DNA of 61,365 nt, from positions 1 to 61,365 of the forward strand of contig CANQIA010000011.1 of assembly GCA_947624015.1 (NCBI GenBank), in the 5' to 3' direction. Of this stretch, positions 1-9,506 are shown in pieces. Positions within the stretch are counted from its first letter, which is position 1. Each line of letters opens with the position of its first letter. The notes below the pieces were generated by a model. The model was not told the DNA's origin. It did no database searches and saw nothing but the letters and a program-made list of their open reading frames with translations. Source of the stretch: an uncultured Clostridia bacterium (GTDB taxonomy: Bacteria; Bacillota; Clostridia; Lachnospirales; CAG-274). The position numbers and the translations under genes were made by a program.

Positions 1-909
1 GCTCAGTCCATAGGCGAACCCGGTACTCAGCTTACAATGAGAACATTCCATACAGGCGGTATTTCAGGAAACGACCTTACACAGGGTCTTCCGAGAGTTG
101 AAGAGCTTTTCGAGGCAAGAAATCCCAAGGGACGCTCTATTATAGCCGAATTCGGCGGCAGAGTGACCATTAATGTTACGGGAAGCGCAAACAACAAGAA
201 GGAAGACGTTATAGTTACCGCTGCCAACGGAGAGGTAAAGGAATATTCCATTCCTTACGGCTCCAGAATATGCGTTCTTAACGGCGATGTTATAGAGGAC
301 GGAGATCAGATAACAGAAGGCTCCATTAATCCTCAGGATATATTGAGGATAAACGGTGTAAGAGGCGTACAGGACTATATCCTTAAAGAGGTACAAAGAG
401 TGTACCGTTTACAGGGCGTTGATATCAACGACAAGCATATTGAGGTAATAGTCAGACAGATGCTTAAGAGAGTAAGAGTTGAGACCGAGGGCGATACCGA
501 TATGCTTCCCGGCTCACAGGTAGACTGGCTTGCATTTGAAGATGCCAACATCAAGGCTGTGGCAGAGGGCAAGGAACCTGCTACCGGCACAAGGACCCTT
601 TTAGGTATCACAAAGGCTTCTCTTGCAACAGATTCCTTCCTTTCAGCGGCATCCTTCCAGGAGACCACTAAGGTCCTTACAGACGCTGCCGTAAAGGGCA
701 AGCTGGATCCCCTTATCGGACTTAAGGAAAATGTTATAATAGGTAAGCTCATACCCGCAGGCACAGGTATGAATCTTTACAGAAAGGTAGATCTGAAGCT
801 GGATAAGCCGGACTATGTTCCCGAGACCGAGATAGAGGAAAGCTATACGGAGGAAATGATAAGCTCCGAGGATATTAATACTGAACCTGTCGCAAACGAC
901 GAGGAATGA
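1..909 (+). CDS. rpoC: RNA polymerase beta-prime subunit, C-terminal part (left end off window)
   Basis: The window opens inside this gene, in frame at base 1, and shows the last 302 residues. The opening [20 protein letters not shown] is the highly conserved C-terminal region of bacterial beta-prime (trigger-loop-proximal segment); [20 protein letters not shown] and [20 protein letters not shown] are further signature segments. The active-site aspartates and N-terminal zinc ribbon are off the left edge. The tail is acidic (many Glu/Asp). The gene is followed within a few bases by an intrinsic terminator, so it ends its operon here and rpsL does not follow directly. Identification is certain; only the true start is unseen. 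Confidence 0.98.
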   Translation, partial: AQSIGEPGTQLTMRTFHTGGISGNDLTQGLPRVEELFEARNPKGRSIIAEFGGRVTINVTGSANNKKEDVIVTAANGEVKEYSIPYGSRICVLNGDVIEDGDQITEGSINPQDILRINGVRGVQDYILKEVQRVYRLQGVDINDKHIEVIVRQMLKRVRVETEGDTDMLPGSQVDWLAFEDANIKAVAEGKEPATGTRTLLGITKASLATDSFLSAASFQETTKVLTDAAVKGKLDPLIGLKENVIIGKLIPAGTGMNLYRKVDLKLDKPDYVPETEIEESYTEEMISSEDINTEPVANDEE

Positions 910-913
910 TAAC

Positions 914-940
914 AAGGGGCTAAAAATAGCCCCTTTTTAT
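914..940 (+). terminator. Intrinsic terminator of the rpoC operon
   Basis: A 7-bp stem GGGGCTA/TAGCCCC with an AAAA loop (916-933), extended by A-T pairs, runs into TTTTTATTTTTAT. It begins 5 bases after the rpoC stop codon. Confidence 0.9.
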
Positions 941-944
941 TTTT

Positions 945-1032
945 ATATCGACCCTACCGCTCGCCCAACTCAAGGCTGTTAATGTTCAAATTAAATAATT
1001 GGGCGGGCACCTCCCCTTCTCGTAAGGGGAGG
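945..1032. repeat. R2-type modular hairpin repeat fragment
   Basis: Between the rpoC terminator and R1 copy A lies a short R2-like tract. It has an inverted pair GCCCAA/TTGGGC about 35 bases apart and a hairpin of CCTCCCC and GGGGAGG arms (1010-1032), the hallmark module of the R2 family seen at 23.5, 41.5, 59-60 and 61 kb. No gene is seen in 940-1341. Confidence 0.6.
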
Positions 1033-1309
1033 CAGACTGTCAAAAAAGTAAAATACTACATTAAAAATGAATTGTCAATGCGAAAAACTTGTAAAAGCGC
1101 TGGTCGCATTACTTCGTAATGCTGCTCGCCATGCATCCGGGTCGCAGACTTTAATCCGCAGGAGGAATTTACTTCCTCCGAGGACAGGAACTTTTCTGTA
1201 ATTTTGGCAGAATTGCCAAAATTGCGGAAAACACGGCTGGTTCCAACCTTAATTAAACTGAAAGAAATGCAAGCATTTCTTTCAAGCGTGTCGATTTTAT
1301 CGACACGTC
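1033..1309. repeat. R1 interspersed element, copy A
   Basis: The element begins CAGACTGTC directly after the R2 hairpin and ends in the palindrome CGTGTCGAT/ATCGACACG (near 1287-1307). Its interior shares long near-identical stretches with copies C (41.1 kb) and D (51.8 kb), such as the segment from the GAGGACAGGAACTTTTCTG module to the palindrome GAAAGAAATGC/GCATTTCTTTC. It lies about 30 bases upstream of the DUF951 start, so it may form part of that gene's leader. It has no convincing coding capacity. Confidence 0.8.
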
Positions 1310-1341
1310 TTAAACAAGACCTATCATATAAGGAGGACAAT

Positions 1342-1524
1342 ATGGACATACAAGTAGGCGATATAGTTACAATGAAAAAACAACACCCCTGCGGTTCAAA
1401 GGACTGGGAAATAATGCGTATAGGCGCAGATTTCAGAATGAAATGCTGCGGCTGCGGGCATATGGTAATGGTAGCCAGATCAAAGGCGGAGAAAAGCATT
1501 AAAAATGTGACCCGCAAGGAATAA
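1342..1524 (+). CDS. DUF951 family protein
   Basis: A 60-residue protein of the DUF951 family, common in Firmicutes and of unknown role. The family pattern is visible: an N-terminal MDIQVGDIVTMKKQHPCGS, a tryptophan (KDWEI) and a CGCGH segment with nearby Cys residues (FRMKCCGCGHMVMV), a small SH3-like fold with possible metal-binding Cys. The ATG at 1342 is chosen because AGGAGG lies at 1331-1336, 5 bases before it. An in-frame extension upstream to 1204 runs through R1 repeat sequence and is not believed. In other Firmicutes this family often sits near chromosome-partitioning or ychF genes; here it stands alone. Confidence 0.85.
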   Translation: MDIQVGDIVTMKKQHPCGSKDWEIMRIGADFRMKCCGCGHMVMVARSKAEKSIKNVTRKE

Positions 1525-1628
1525 TTATTTATTTTGCATAAAAAAGTCATGATATGTTGTTTACAATTATCATTGTATTATAAAGGGATAATGTGATATA
1601 CTTAAAAAAAATATAAAGGAGAGATTGG

Positions 1629-3653
1629 ATGAAAAAAAGATTGACGGCTATGATACTTTCCTTTGCAATGCTTATGTCCTCAAGCGTATCTGCCATTACC
1701 TTCGGAGATGCTGACGGCGATGAAAAAGTGACTGTAAAGGATGCGGCTTTGACAATGGACTATGTGCTTGACGGCAGGAATATCCCTTCCGTTGAGAAAT
1801 TCAGAACAGTACTGGATATGGATGGCAGCGGCGTTATAGACAGCCGTGACGTGGCTTTTGTCCTTCAGAAGGCATTGGATGCAGGCTTTCAGTCTCCTGT
1901 GGAAAAGGGAGAAGTGCCTCCTTACGAGCCTCCCGTGGAACCGGGTAGCGAAGAAACACCGGAAGGCACAACAGATGATCTCTCCGACGGCGTTATATCA
2001 TCCGATCACGAAATGAACGTAAGCAGCTTTGATACCGATGCATATTTCAAAAAGACAGGAGATTTTCCACCGCCAAAGGACAGCACAGCCGAGCCGAGGA
2101 TAAGGATGACTCCCGACAACAGTATTGAGTTTACCGTAGCAAACGGCGCCAATGTATATATTACGGCAAAGCATGCAAGTACAGATAAGGAGGGTACAAG
2201 AACTCTTACGCTTTCCGGCGGCTCATTTATAAGATCCATAGGCTATGAAAAGGGCGTGCCTTATTCCGAGCAGCTTTACGGCGCAGGTCTTAAGGCAGGT
2301 ACATACAAGCTGACGGCAGACAACCATATAGATATAAAGAGCATAAGGATAACATTTGACAAGCTGGAGATAACGGAAACGACCACAGCCGTTTTTGAAG
2401 CGCCTTCCGAGATAAGCACCACGGGTCATAAGATAGAGGTTAGGGATTTCAGTCAGTTGAAATCGGCTCTTTCAAATACCAATGTGGATATATATGTGAA
2501 AAATGACATTGACTGTTCGGAAGCTCTTTCTCTTTCGACTAAAAATGCAAGAGTAAATATAATAGGAGAGGTACAGTCTGACGGTACCATTCCAAGTCTT
2601 GATTTTACAACATTCAGAAACAGTATATCAAAGACTGCCACAGGCATAACCATATCAGGTTCGGGCTATGCCTTTGAGAATATTATAGTCGAAAAGGCTC
2701 CCGACTGCGGTATCAGAATAAAGAACACAAGCTCTCCCGCAGGCAACTGCTTTTTCAAAAACTGTATATTCAGATATAACAATAACTCAGGCATATCCAT
2801 GACCGACGGTACTCACGATGTTACATTTATAGCCGTAGACAGTTATAGGAACGGCGATATCGTGCAAAAGTGCGGAGCAGATGCAGACGGCTTTTCTCCA
2901 AAGCTAAATTGCGGCGGAAATATTTATTTTTACAACTGCCGTGCATGGGACAACAGCGACGACGGTTGGGACAGCTTTGACAGAGGTACGCCCTATATAG
3001 GCAGCATATATTATATCGAATGTCTTGCATGGAATAACGGTAATCCCTATGTATTCACAGGAGAATACGACTATGAAAACAACAGACCATTGGACAAGGA
3101 TCTGATATATATAGAGCAGCTTTTAAAGAGCGATCCGAGTTTTGAAGCAAAGTATAACGGCAGACAGGTCACAAGCTGGCCAAAGATAACAATGAAGCTT
3201 CTGGGAGCCTCAATGAGCTATGACAAAATACATTCAAGCTCATGGGAAGGCAATCCTAACGGCTTTAAGTTCGGCTCAGCGGAAACTCCTTCAAGCTCTT
3301 ACAGATATATAGAAAACTGTATTGCCTTTGACAACAGATCCAATGTCAGCAAGAGACCGGGCAAGGGCTTTGACCAAAACAACGGTTCCGCTCGCTTTGA
3401 CATTGTAAACGGACTTAGCTTTGACAATACGCAAAATTACTGGATGGACAAAATGACGGCTCTTTCTCAGCAGGGTACGGCTCTGAGCTTCGGAGGCGAA
3501 GAAAAGGATACCCAAAAGAATATGGCTATAACAAGTCCTTCTCTTGCCCGTCAGGAAGAGTTAAGAACGACAGTGCATAAATACAGAGATGAGATACTTG
3601 ACTGTGTTTACAATAACAAGACGCCGGGCATAAAGCTTTGTCCCGTATTTTAA
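1629..3653 (+). CDS. Secreted dockerin-containing pectate-lyase-like (PL9-type) beta-helix protein
   Basis: A 674-residue exported protein. Residues 1-22 are a signal peptide (MKKR start, hydrophobic core, cut near SVSA). Residues 25-82 carry two dockerin-like calcium repeats (DADGDEKVTVKDA and DMDGSGVIDSRD). A Pro/Glu linker runs to about 120, then a probable carbohydrate-binding beta-sandwich (about 130-245). From about 265 there is a right-handed beta-helix. The block GADADGFSPKLNCG (416-429) followed by CRAWDNSDDGWDSF (437-450) matches polysaccharide lyase family 9: Lys425 is the candidate catalytic base and Asp418, 420, 444, 445 and 448 the candidate calcium ligands. It would cleave polygalacturonate by beta-elimination outside the cell. 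RBS AAAGGAG is 7 bases before the ATG. The dockerin at the N rather than the C terminus is unusual. No cohesin is seen nearby. Confidence 0.82.
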   Translation: MKKRLTAMILSFAMLMSSSVSAITFGDADGDEKVTVKDAALTMDYVLDGRNIPSVEKFRTVLDMDGSGVIDSRDVAFVLQKALDAGFQSPVEKGEVPPYEPPVEPGSEETPEGTTDDLSDGVISSDHEMNVSSFDTDAYFKKTGDFPPPKDSTAEPRIRMTPDNSIEFTVANGANVYITAKHASTDKEGTRTLTLSGGSFIRSIGYEKGVPYSEQLYGAGLKAGTYKLTADNHIDIKSIRITFDKLEITETTTAVFEAPSEISTTGHKIEVRDFSQLKSALSNTNVDIYVKNDIDCSEALSLSTKNARVNIIGEVQSDGTIPSLDFTTFRNSISKTATGITISGSGYAFENIIVEKAPDCGIRIKNTSSPAGNCFFKNCIFRYNNNSGISMTDGTHDVTFIAVDSYRNGDIVQKCGADADGFSPKLNCGGNIYFYNCRAWDNSDDGWDSFDRGTPYIGSIYYIECLAWNNGNPYVFTGEYDYENNRPLDKDLIYIEQLLKSDPSFEAKYNGRQVTSWPKITMKLLGASMSYDKIHSSSWEGNPNGFKFGSAETPSSSYRYIENCIAFDNRSNVSKRPGKGFDQNNGSARFDIVNGLSFDNTQNYWMDKMTALSQQGTALSFGGEEKDTQKNMAITSPSLARQEELRTTVHKYRDEILDCVYNNKTPGIKLCPVF

Positions 3654-3688
3654 CAATAGTATAATAATTAATATGCCAAAAGGCATCA

Positions 3689-3718
3689 TAAGGAGGCTGT
3701 CGCTGACAGTCTCCTTTT
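3689..3718 (+). terminator. Terminator after the pectate lyase gene
   Basis: Arms AAGGAGGCTGTC and GACAGTCTCCTT with a 3-base loop, followed by TTTTAG. It separates the lyase from the next promoter. Confidence 0.8.
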
Positions 3719-3724
3719 AGCGTA

Positions 3725-3753
3725 TTGACAAAATTCCTTATGTATTTTATTAT
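3725..3753 (+). promoter_or_regulatory. Sigma-A promoter for the SLC13-type transporter
   Basis: TTGACA (3725-3730), 17-base spacer, TATTAT (3748-3753), about 30 bases before the ATG at 3784. Confidence 0.7.
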
Positions 3754-3783
3754 ATATAGAAAAAAGAAAAAAGGAAAATTGAT

Positions 3784-4902
3784 ATGAACAAGATCATCGA
3801 TTTCATAAAAAGGGAAACTATACTTTGCGTTGCAATAACAATGGGTCTTTTGTCAATGCTTCTTGTACACCCTGACAAGGGCTATATTCAATACATAAAT
3901 ACGGATACGCTCATACTTCTTTTTTGCCTTATGGCAGTTATGTCGGGTCTTGACAGTATAGGCGTTTTTTCCATGGCAGGAGCCGAACTGCTGAAAAGGG
4001 TACACAACGCAAAGACCCTTGAAATGACCCTTGTAATGCTGTGTTTTTTCACAAGCATGGCGATAACAAACGATATAGCCCTTATTACATTTGTACCGTT
4101 TACGCTTCAAGTGTATAAAATGATGGGTATGGGAGATACCAAAAGGCTTATAAGCATAGTGTCGCTCCAGACGGTAGCAGCCAATATGGGAAGTATGCTC
4201 ACGCCCATAGGAAATCCTCAGAATATCTATATCTATTCCGTTTCCGGCATGAGCATAGGCGAATTTTTTGACGTAACGCTGCCCTATACCTTGGTCGCCT
4301 TTGTACTTCTTGTTATATTTGTAATGTTTGGAAAGAAGGAGAGTATAGAAAATATAAATGTGGAATACGACAGATCGGAGTTTTCTGTGGGAAAGGCTCT
4401 GCTTTACGGCGGACTGTTCGCTCTGAGCCTGTGCGCTCTGGGCAGGAAATTTCCCTATGGGGTGCTGCTGGGCGTGGTCATAGCGGCTCTTGCAGTATTT
4501 GACAGAAAAATATTCAAAAGCATAGATTACACTCTGCTGCTGACGTTTGTGGGATTTTTTGTGTTTACGGGAAATATAGGAAGAATGGAAGGCATCAATT
4601 CATTTATTGGAGAAACCATAAACGGAAGCGAAGTGATAATTTCCGTATTTTTGAGCCAAGTAATAAGCAATGTACCTGCGGCTCTGCTCCTTTCGGGCTT
4701 TACCAATGAGTGGAAGCTGCTTATCGCAGGAACTGATATAGGCGGTCTGGGTACTCTTATTGCTTCTATGGCAAGCCTTATCTCCTATAAATATATAGCC
4801 AAAAATCATCCCGAGCTTCGTTTAAGGTATCTTTTGTATTTTACGATCGTAAATATAATTTTCCTACCGGTAATGCTGGGATTGTATTTTGCCGTTTCAT
4901 AA
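3784..4902 (+). CDS. SLC13/ArsB-NhaD-type ion transporter
   Basis: A 372-residue integral membrane protein of the ion transporter superfamily (SLC13, ArsB/NhaD, CitM-like). About ten hydrophobic segments are visible. The hallmark motifs are AITNDIALITFVPF (helix-break region) and NMGSMLTPIGNPQNIYIYSVSG, the conserved TP-x-GNPQN signature. The second half repeats the pattern as SQVISNVPAALLLSGFT. Substrate cannot be fixed from sequence: anion, dicarboxylate or Na+/H+ exchange are all possible. It is shorter than typical 420-450-residue members. It is monocistronic, with its own promoter and with a separate promoter before yajC. AAGGA lies 8 bases before the ATG. Confidence 0.8.
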   Translation: MNKIIDFIKRETILCVAITMGLLSMLLVHPDKGYIQYINTDTLILLFCLMAVMSGLDSIGVFSMAGAELLKRVHNAKTLEMTLVMLCFFTSMAITNDIALITFVPFTLQVYKMMGMGDTKRLISIVSLQTVAANMGSMLTPIGNPQNIYIYSVSGMSIGEFFDVTLPYTLVAFVLLVIFVMFGKKESIENINVEYDRSEFSVGKALLYGGLFALSLCALGRKFPYGVLLGVVIAALAVFDRKIFKSIDYTLLLTFVGFFVFTGNIGRMEGINSFIGETINGSEVIISVFLSQVISNVPAALLLSGFTNEWKLLIAGTDIGGLGTLIASMASLISYKYIAKNHPELRLRYLLYFTIVNIIFLPVMLGLYFAVS

Positions 4903-4916
4903 TTTTGTTAAATAGC

Positions 4917-4945
4917 TTGACTACAAGCCAAATATTTAATATAAT
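4917..4945 (+). promoter_or_regulatory. Promoter of yajC
   Basis: TTGACT (4917-4922), 17-base spacer, TATAAT (4940-4945), about 35 bases before the yajC start. Confidence 0.75.
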
Positions 4946-4980
4946 ATTATAATAAATATACTTTGTAAGGAGATAATGAA

Positions 4981-5430
4981 ATGAGTTTATTATTAGCATT
5001 ATTGGATACGGTTCCGTCTGTTGTAATGGAATCGGGTGCAGGAGAGGCAGCCGCCAATGCAGCCCAGTCAGCAGGCGCTGCGGCAGGACAAGCAGCAGAG
5101 GCTGTGACTCAAGCCGCACAAAGATCGGGAGGAGGTTTAGGCACCATGGGTCTTATTCTCTATATATTAGCTCTTGTAGCCATATTCTATTTCTTTGCCA
5201 TAAGACCGTCTAAGAAGAGAGAAAAAGAGCTTAAAAACATGCAGGAGGCTATAAAGGTAGGCGACGACGTTATGACTTCCTCAGGCTTCTACGGCAAGGT
5301 AACAGAGGTAAACGATCAGGTAGTGATAGTGGAATTCGGAACTAACAAGGGCATAAGGATACCTGTTAAGAAAAGCGAGATCTACGGCAACAAGGCTCCC
5401 AATATGAACGGAGAAACTGAAAGTAAATAA
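4981..5430 (+). CDS. yajC: Preprotein translocase accessory subunit YajC
   Basis: A 149-residue YajC, the small single-pass membrane partner of SecDF in protein export. The transmembrane helix is GLILYILALVAIFYFFAIRP (about residues 57-76), followed by the family signature KKREKELKNMQEAIKVGDDV and the conserved GFYGKVTEVNDQ. It has an unusually long Ala/Gln/Gly-rich N-terminal extension (residues about 15-48) before the helix; YajC is usually about 90-110 residues. A strong AAGGAG precedes the ATG. A terminator directly follows, so it is a single-gene unit, although secDF or tgt are frequent neighbours elsewhere. Confidence 0.92.
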   Translation: MSLLLALLDTVPSVVMESGAGEAAANAAQSAGAAAGQAAEAVTQAAQRSGGGLGTMGLILYILALVAIFYFFAIRPSKKREKELKNMQEAIKVGDDVMTSSGFYGKVTEVNDQVVIVEFGTNKGIRIPVKKSEIYGNKAPNMNGETESK

Positions 5431-5438
5431 TAACGATA

Positions 5439-5466
5439 TAAGGGGCTTTACAGCCCCTTAAGTTTT
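5439..5466 (+). terminator. Terminator of yajC
   Basis: Perfect 9-bp stem TAAGGGGCT/AGCCCCTTA with loop TTAC (5439-5460), followed by AGTTTT. Confidence 0.85.
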
Positions 5467-5524
5467 AGAATAAGCCTTCCGTGTCTTTTGTATGCAGGGG
5501 AAACGGAAGAAAAGGAGAATGTAT

Positions 5525-6442
5525 ATGTTGGATGTTGCGCTGCTGGGTACGGGAGGCATGATGCCTTTGCCCGACAGGTTCCTTACATCGTTGCTGCTGC
5601 GTCTTAAGGGGCATATGCTCCTGATAGACTGCGGAGAAGGTACTCAGATCACTTTAAAGCAAATGGGCTGGGGCTTTAAAAATATAGATGTGATATGTTT
5701 TACTCATTATCATGCAGACCATATTTCGGGACTTCCCGGACTGCTGCTTACCATAGGTAATTCCGACAGAAGGGAACCTGTTGTGCTTATGGGTCCCCAT
5801 GGACTGAAAAGAGTGTACGAGGGTTTGAAAACAATATGCCCCGAACTGCCCTTTGAGGTCATAATAAACGAGATCGACCCGTGGGAAAATATGGAGGTAG
5901 GCGTATTCAATATATCCGCCTGTAAGCTGGAGCATAAGATAACCTGCCTTGGTTACAGAATAGATGTTAAAAGGATAGGTAAATTCAATGTGGAAAAGGC
6001 AAAAGCCCTTAATATCCCCATAAAGCTGTGGTCTTTACTGCAAAAGCGGGAAAGTGTTGAATTTGAAGGCAATATATATACCTCGGATATGGTTTTGGGC
6101 GACGAGAGAAAGGGCATAAGAGTGTCATATATTACAGACTCCAGACCCGTCTCAGCCATACCGGGCTTTATAAAGGGTTCGGATCTGTTCATATGCGAGG
6201 GTATGTACGGCGAAGAAGAAAAGCTGCAAAAGGCTAAGGAATACAAGCATATGCTCTATTCAGAGGCAGGCAGATTGGCAGCGGAGGGCTGTGTAAAAGA
6301 AATGTGGCTCACTCATTTTTCCCCCTCTATGCCGTTTCCCGAGGAATATATCAGAAATGCAAGAAAGTATTTTTCAAATACTTATGTGGGCAAAGACAGA
6401 AAGAATGTAACATTGTTGTTTGAGGATGATATAAATGGATAA
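5525..6442 (+). CDS. rnz: Ribonuclease Z
   Basis: A 305-residue metallo-beta-lactamase-fold tRNA 3'-processing endonuclease. It trims tRNA precursor 3' trailers before CCA addition. The motif [16 protein letters not shown] gives the zinc ligands His61, His63, Asp65 and His66; further ligands are expected at KLEHKI, ITDSRP and the late LTHFSP. The length matches the short bacterial form. The ATG at 5525 is chosen over an in-frame ATG at 5492 because AAAGGAG sits 7 bases before it and the protein then starts [11 protein letters not shown] as in homologues. It overlaps tsaD by 8 bases, so the two are translationally coupled. Confidence 0.92.
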   Translation: MLDVALLGTGGMMPLPDRFLTSLLLRLKGHMLLIDCGEGTQITLKQMGWGFKNIDVICFTHYHADHISGLPGLLLTIGNSDRREPVVLMGPHGLKRVYEGLKTICPELPFEVIINEIDPWENMEVGVFNISACKLEHKITCLGYRIDVKRIGKFNVEKAKALNIPIKLWSLLQKRESVEFEGNIYTSDMVLGDERKGIRVSYITDSRPVSAIPGFIKGSDLFICEGMYGEEEKLQKAKEYKHMLYSEAGRLAAEGCVKEMWLTHFSPSMPFPEEYIRNARKYFSNTYVGKDRKNVTLLFEDDING

Positions 6443-7457
6443 GGACATTTTGATACTGGCTATAGAAAGCTCCTGTGACGAAACGGCTGCCGCTGTTGTC
6501 AAAAACGGCAGAGATGTGCTTTCAAACATAATATCATCACAGATAGCCACTCACAGGATATACGGCGGCGTTGTGCCGGAAATAGCTTCAAGAAAGCATA
6601 TCGAAGCCATAGATCAGGTCATAGACGGCGCCCTTGAAGAGGCAGGGGTCAATAAGCAGGATATAGACGCAGTTGCCGTTACCTATGGTCCCGGACTTGT
6701 AGGAGCGCTGCTTGTGGGATTGTCGGAGGCAAAGGCTCTTGCTTTTGCATTGGACAAGCCTCTTGTACCTGTACACCATATTGAGGGACACATAGCTGCC
6801 AACTATATACAAAACAAATGCTGGGAGCCTCCCTTTGTGTGCTTGGTAGTTAGCGGAGGACATACGCATATTGTGCATATCAAGGACTATGACAGCTTTG
6901 ATATACTTGGGCGCACAAGAGACGATGCGGCAGGCGAGGCAATGGACAAGGTGGCAAGGGTACTTGGGCTGCCCTATCCTGGAGGACCTCATATAGACAG
7001 GCTTGCAAAGGAGGGCGACCCTCAGGCTATAAATTTCCCCAGAGTTACACTTGAAAGCGGAAGCTATGATTTCAGTTTCAGCGGACTTAAATCGGCGGTA
7101 CTCAATTATATTAACAGAGCCGAAATGTTAGGCGAAGAAATAGTTGCAGCCAATGTGGCAGCGGGATTTCAGCAGGCTGTTGTAGACGTTCTGGCTGAAA
7201 AGGCAATGAGAGCTTGCCAAGAGCTTAATGTCAAAAAGTTTGCCCTTGCGGGAGGTGTTTCCGCAAATTCGCAGCTTAGAGCTGTAATGGAGAAAAACTG
7301 CGCACAAAGAGGTATAGAATTTTGCGTGCCTGCGCCTATACTTTGTACGGATAACGCCGCAATGATAGGTTCGGCAGGCTATTATGAATTTATAAAAGGC
7401 AATACTGCGGATATGAGCCTTAACGCTTATCCGTCTTTAAAGCTTGGGGAAAGATGA
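6435..7457 (+). CDS. tsaD: tRNA N6-adenosine threonylcarbamoyltransferase
   Basis: A 340-residue ASKHA-family enzyme (formerly Gcp/YgjD) that transfers the threonylcarbamoyl group to A37 of ANN-decoding tRNAs, working with TsaB, TsaC and TsaE. The start [27 protein letters not shown] and the metal-binding HIEGH (His115, His119) are diagnostic; SGGHTH and the C-terminal [10 protein letters not shown] and DNAAMIG motifs complete it. Its partners tsaB and tsaE are not in the window. It follows rnz by overlap and is 64 bases before ruvA, so the tRNA-maturation and recombination genes probably share a transcript. Confidence 0.97.
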   Translation: MDKDILILAIESSCDETAAAVVKNGRDVLSNIISSQIATHRIYGGVVPEIASRKHIEAIDQVIDGALEEAGVNKQDIDAVAVTYGPGLVGALLVGLSEAKALAFALDKPLVPVHHIEGHIAANYIQNKCWEPPFVCLVVSGGHTHIVHIKDYDSFDILGRTRDDAAGEAMDKVARVLGLPYPGGPHIDRLAKEGDPQAINFPRVTLESGSYDFSFSGLKSAVLNYINRAEMLGEEIVAANVAAGFQQAVVDVLAEKAMRACQELNVKKFALAGGVSANSQLRAVMEKNCAQRGIEFCVPAPILCTDNAAMIGSAGYYEFIKGNTADMSLNAYPSLKLGER

Positions 7458-7521
7458 CAAGCAGCATAGACAGTATAGGATATTTAATAAATATCTCATT
7501 TAAAAAAGACCGGGTGGTAAT

Positions 7522-8115
7522 ATGATAAGCTATATTAAGGGCGAGCTTGTGTATATAGGCAGCGATTCCGTTATTGTGGACAACAATGGTATAGGCTACA
7601 ATATCGGTATCTCCGCCAATACTCTCACAAGGCTCCCCCACATAAACCAAACAGTTAAGATATATACATATATGAATGTTAAGGAAGACGAGGTCTCTCT
7701 TTTTGGATTTATGAGCAGAGAAGAGCTTGATATGTTCAATATGCTCATAGCCGTAAACGGAGTGGGTCCCAAGGGCGCTTTGGCAGTGCTTTCCGTATTA
7801 AGTCCCGGAGAAATAGCCTTAGCCGTTGCTTCCAACGATATAAAGACCCTTTCCTCAGGCAAGGGAGTAGGCAAAAAAATGGCAGAGAGGATAGCCCTTG
7901 AGCTTAGGGACAAGGTAGCCGACAACATGGATACCACAAAAGCATCGGTAGAGCTGCCTGCCTTTAAGGATAATACGGAAAGATCCGACGCTCTTGCGGG
8001 ACTTATGGTACTGGGTTACAGCAGAAGCGAGGCTGCAAGGGCTGTGGACACGGTATATAAAGATGGAATGACAAGCGGAGATATAGTAAAGCTGGCATTA
8101 AAGACGTTATATTAA
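7522..8115 (+). CDS. ruvA: Holliday junction branch migration subunit RuvA
   Basis: A 197-residue RuvA, which binds four-way DNA junctions as a tetramer and loads RuvB. Domain I (OB fold) starts MISYIKGELVYIG; domain II has helix-hairpin-helix motifs around NGVGPKGALAVLS (about 78-90) and GVGKKMAERIALEL (about 115-130). The C-terminal domain III contains LMVLGYSRSEAARAV, which binds RuvB. It lies 9 bases upstream of ruvB. A GGTGG ribosome site precedes the ATG. Confidence 0.97.
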   Translation: MISYIKGELVYIGSDSVIVDNNGIGYNIGISANTLTRLPHINQTVKIYTYMNVKEDEVSLFGFMSREELDMFNMLIAVNGVGPKGALAVLSVLSPGEIALAVASNDIKTLSSGKGVGKKMAERIALELRDKVADNMDTTKASVELPAFKDNTERSDALAGLMVLGYSRSEAARAVDTVYKDGMTSGDIVKLALKTLY

Positions 8116-8124
8116 GGGTGGCAT

Positions 8125-9174
8125 ATGGAAAAGAAAATTTTAAATACAGGCGAAAACAGAATAATTACCCCGGATATGCGCCCCGATGACAGGGAAACGG
8201 AGCTTACCTTAAGACCTATGAGCCTTGATACATATGTGGGACAAAGCAAGGTAAAGGAAAATATGAAGGTCTATATGGAGGCGGCTAAGCAGAGAGGAGA
8301 AAGCTTGGATCACGTGCTTTTATACGGTCCTCCCGGTCTGGGAAAGACTACTCTTGCCAACATTATAGCCAATGAAATGAATACTCATATTAAGATAACA
8401 TCGGGTCCTGCCATAGAAAGACCGGGAGATATGGCAGCCATACTCAATAATCTCAATGAGGGCGATATACTCTTTATAGATGAAATACACAGGGTAAACC
8501 GACTTATAGAGGAGGTACTCTATCCTGCAATGGAGGACTATGTACTCGATATAGTAATAGGCAAGGGCGCAGATGCAAAGAGCATAAGGATAGATCTGCC
8601 TAAATTTACGCTTATAGGCGCAACTACGAGAATAGGACTTTTGACGGCTCCATTAAGGGATCGCTTCGGCGTTATAAGCCGACTTGAGCTGTATACTGCC
8701 GATGAGCTTGCGGATATAGTAAAGCGCTCTGCCAATGTATTGAAAATAGAAATAGACGAAAAGGGCGCCTATGAACTGGCAAGACGCTCCAGAGGTACTC
8801 CTCGTATAGCCAACAGGCTTTTAAAGAGGGTAAGGGATTTTGCCCAGGTCAAGTACGACGGTGTGATAAATGAGGAAGTGGCAAGAGAGAGCCTTGATAT
8901 ATTGGAGGTAGACAGAAACGGTCTTGACCTTATAGACAAGGAGCTTCTGCGCTGTATGATAGAAAAATTTGACGGAGGTCCCGTTGGGCTTGAGACCCTT
9001 GCCGTTTCCATAGGGGAGGAAGCCGAGACGATAGAAGACGTTTACGAGCCTTATCTTATACAACAGGGCTTTATAAAGAGAACTCCTAGAGGCAGGGTCG
9101 CCACAATGTCTGCCTATAACTATTTCGGACTTAAGCTGTTGGGAGGCGATAGCATTGATCAAGATGGATATTGA
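8125..9174 (+). CDS. ruvB: Holliday junction branch migration ATPase RuvB
   Basis: A 349-residue AAA+ hexameric motor that drives branch migration with RuvA. Walker A is GPPGLGKTT (from residue 68), Walker B is ILFIDEIHR, sensor 1 is IGATTR and the arginine-finger region is APLRDRFG. The C-terminal winged helix ends in TPRGRV. Length is normal (about 335-350). The 3' end overlaps the next small gene by 20 bases, which suggests translational coupling. Confidence 0.98.
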   Translation: MEKKILNTGENRIITPDMRPDDRETELTLRPMSLDTYVGQSKVKENMKVYMEAAKQRGESLDHVLLYGPPGLGKTTLANIIANEMNTHIKITSGPAIERPGDMAAILNNLNEGDILFIDEIHRVNRLIEEVLYPAMEDYVLDIVIGKGADAKSIRIDLPKFTLIGATTRIGLLTAPLRDRFGVISRLELYTADELADIVKRSANVLKIEIDEKGAYELARRSRGTPRIANRLLKRVRDFAQVKYDGVINEEVARESLDILEVDRNGLDLIDKELLRCMIEKFDGGPVGLETLAVSIGEEAETIEDVYEPYLIQQGFIKRTPRGRVATMSAYNYFGLKLLGGDSIDQDGY

Positions 9175-9424
9175 GGATCTTATTTACGAGGTCAAAGAGG
9201 AGCTTATGTGCTATGAGGAAATAGGCAAGGAAGGCGCAGAGCTTTGGGAAAAGGGCTTTAGGAAATGGCTGAATACTCCCGGCAGGAAGACCAATGTGTA
9301 TGGCTCAGGGGATAAGACTAAATTCGGTGTAGAGGATGAAAGCGAGATATTCGATATAGCCGACGAATACCTGGAGGCTGTTGAAAATAACAGTATTGAA
9401 CAATACTGGAAAAAATTCAATTAA
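9155..9424 (+). CDS. Small acidic protein overlapping ruvB
   Basis: An 89-residue acidic protein that I do not recognise. It is predicted soluble and helical, rich in Glu, Asp, Lys and aromatic residues ([15 protein letters not shown], then [18 protein letters not shown]), with no Cys pairs and no signal peptide. The start is taken as TTG at 9155 because GGGAGG (9141-9146) lies 8 bases before it; the alternative ATG at 9164 would be 17 bases away. It overlaps the end of ruvB by 20 bases and is followed by a terminator, so it is the last gene of the rnz-tsaD-ruvAB unit. A role tied to RuvAB is only a guess from position. Confidence 0.7.
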   Translation: MIKMDIEDLIYEVKEELMCYEEIGKEGAELWEKGFRKWLNTPGRKTNVYGSGDKTKFGVEDESEIFDIADEYLEAVENNSIEQYWKKFN

Positions 9425-9447
9425 GAGAGCGCCAAGGCATAAAAAAT

Positions 9448-9490
9448 AAAGGGGTACGCATTATTTCAATGGGTATCCCTTTTATTTTTT
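9448..9490 (+). terminator. Bidirectional terminator between the ruvB unit and the flippase gene
   Basis: Arms AAAGGGGTAC and GTATCCCTTT (one G-U pair) around a 15-base loop, with T runs on both strands. It can end the rightward ruvAB transcript and the leftward typA-flippase transcript. Confidence 0.75.
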
Positions 9491-9506
9491 ACCGTTGAGC
9501 CGCAGC

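Noticed and set aside
1204..1341. In-frame upstream extension of the DUF951 gene
   Set aside because: It translates R1 repeat sequence. The perfect AGGAGG at 1331-1336 and the family N terminus MDIQVGD place the start at 1342.
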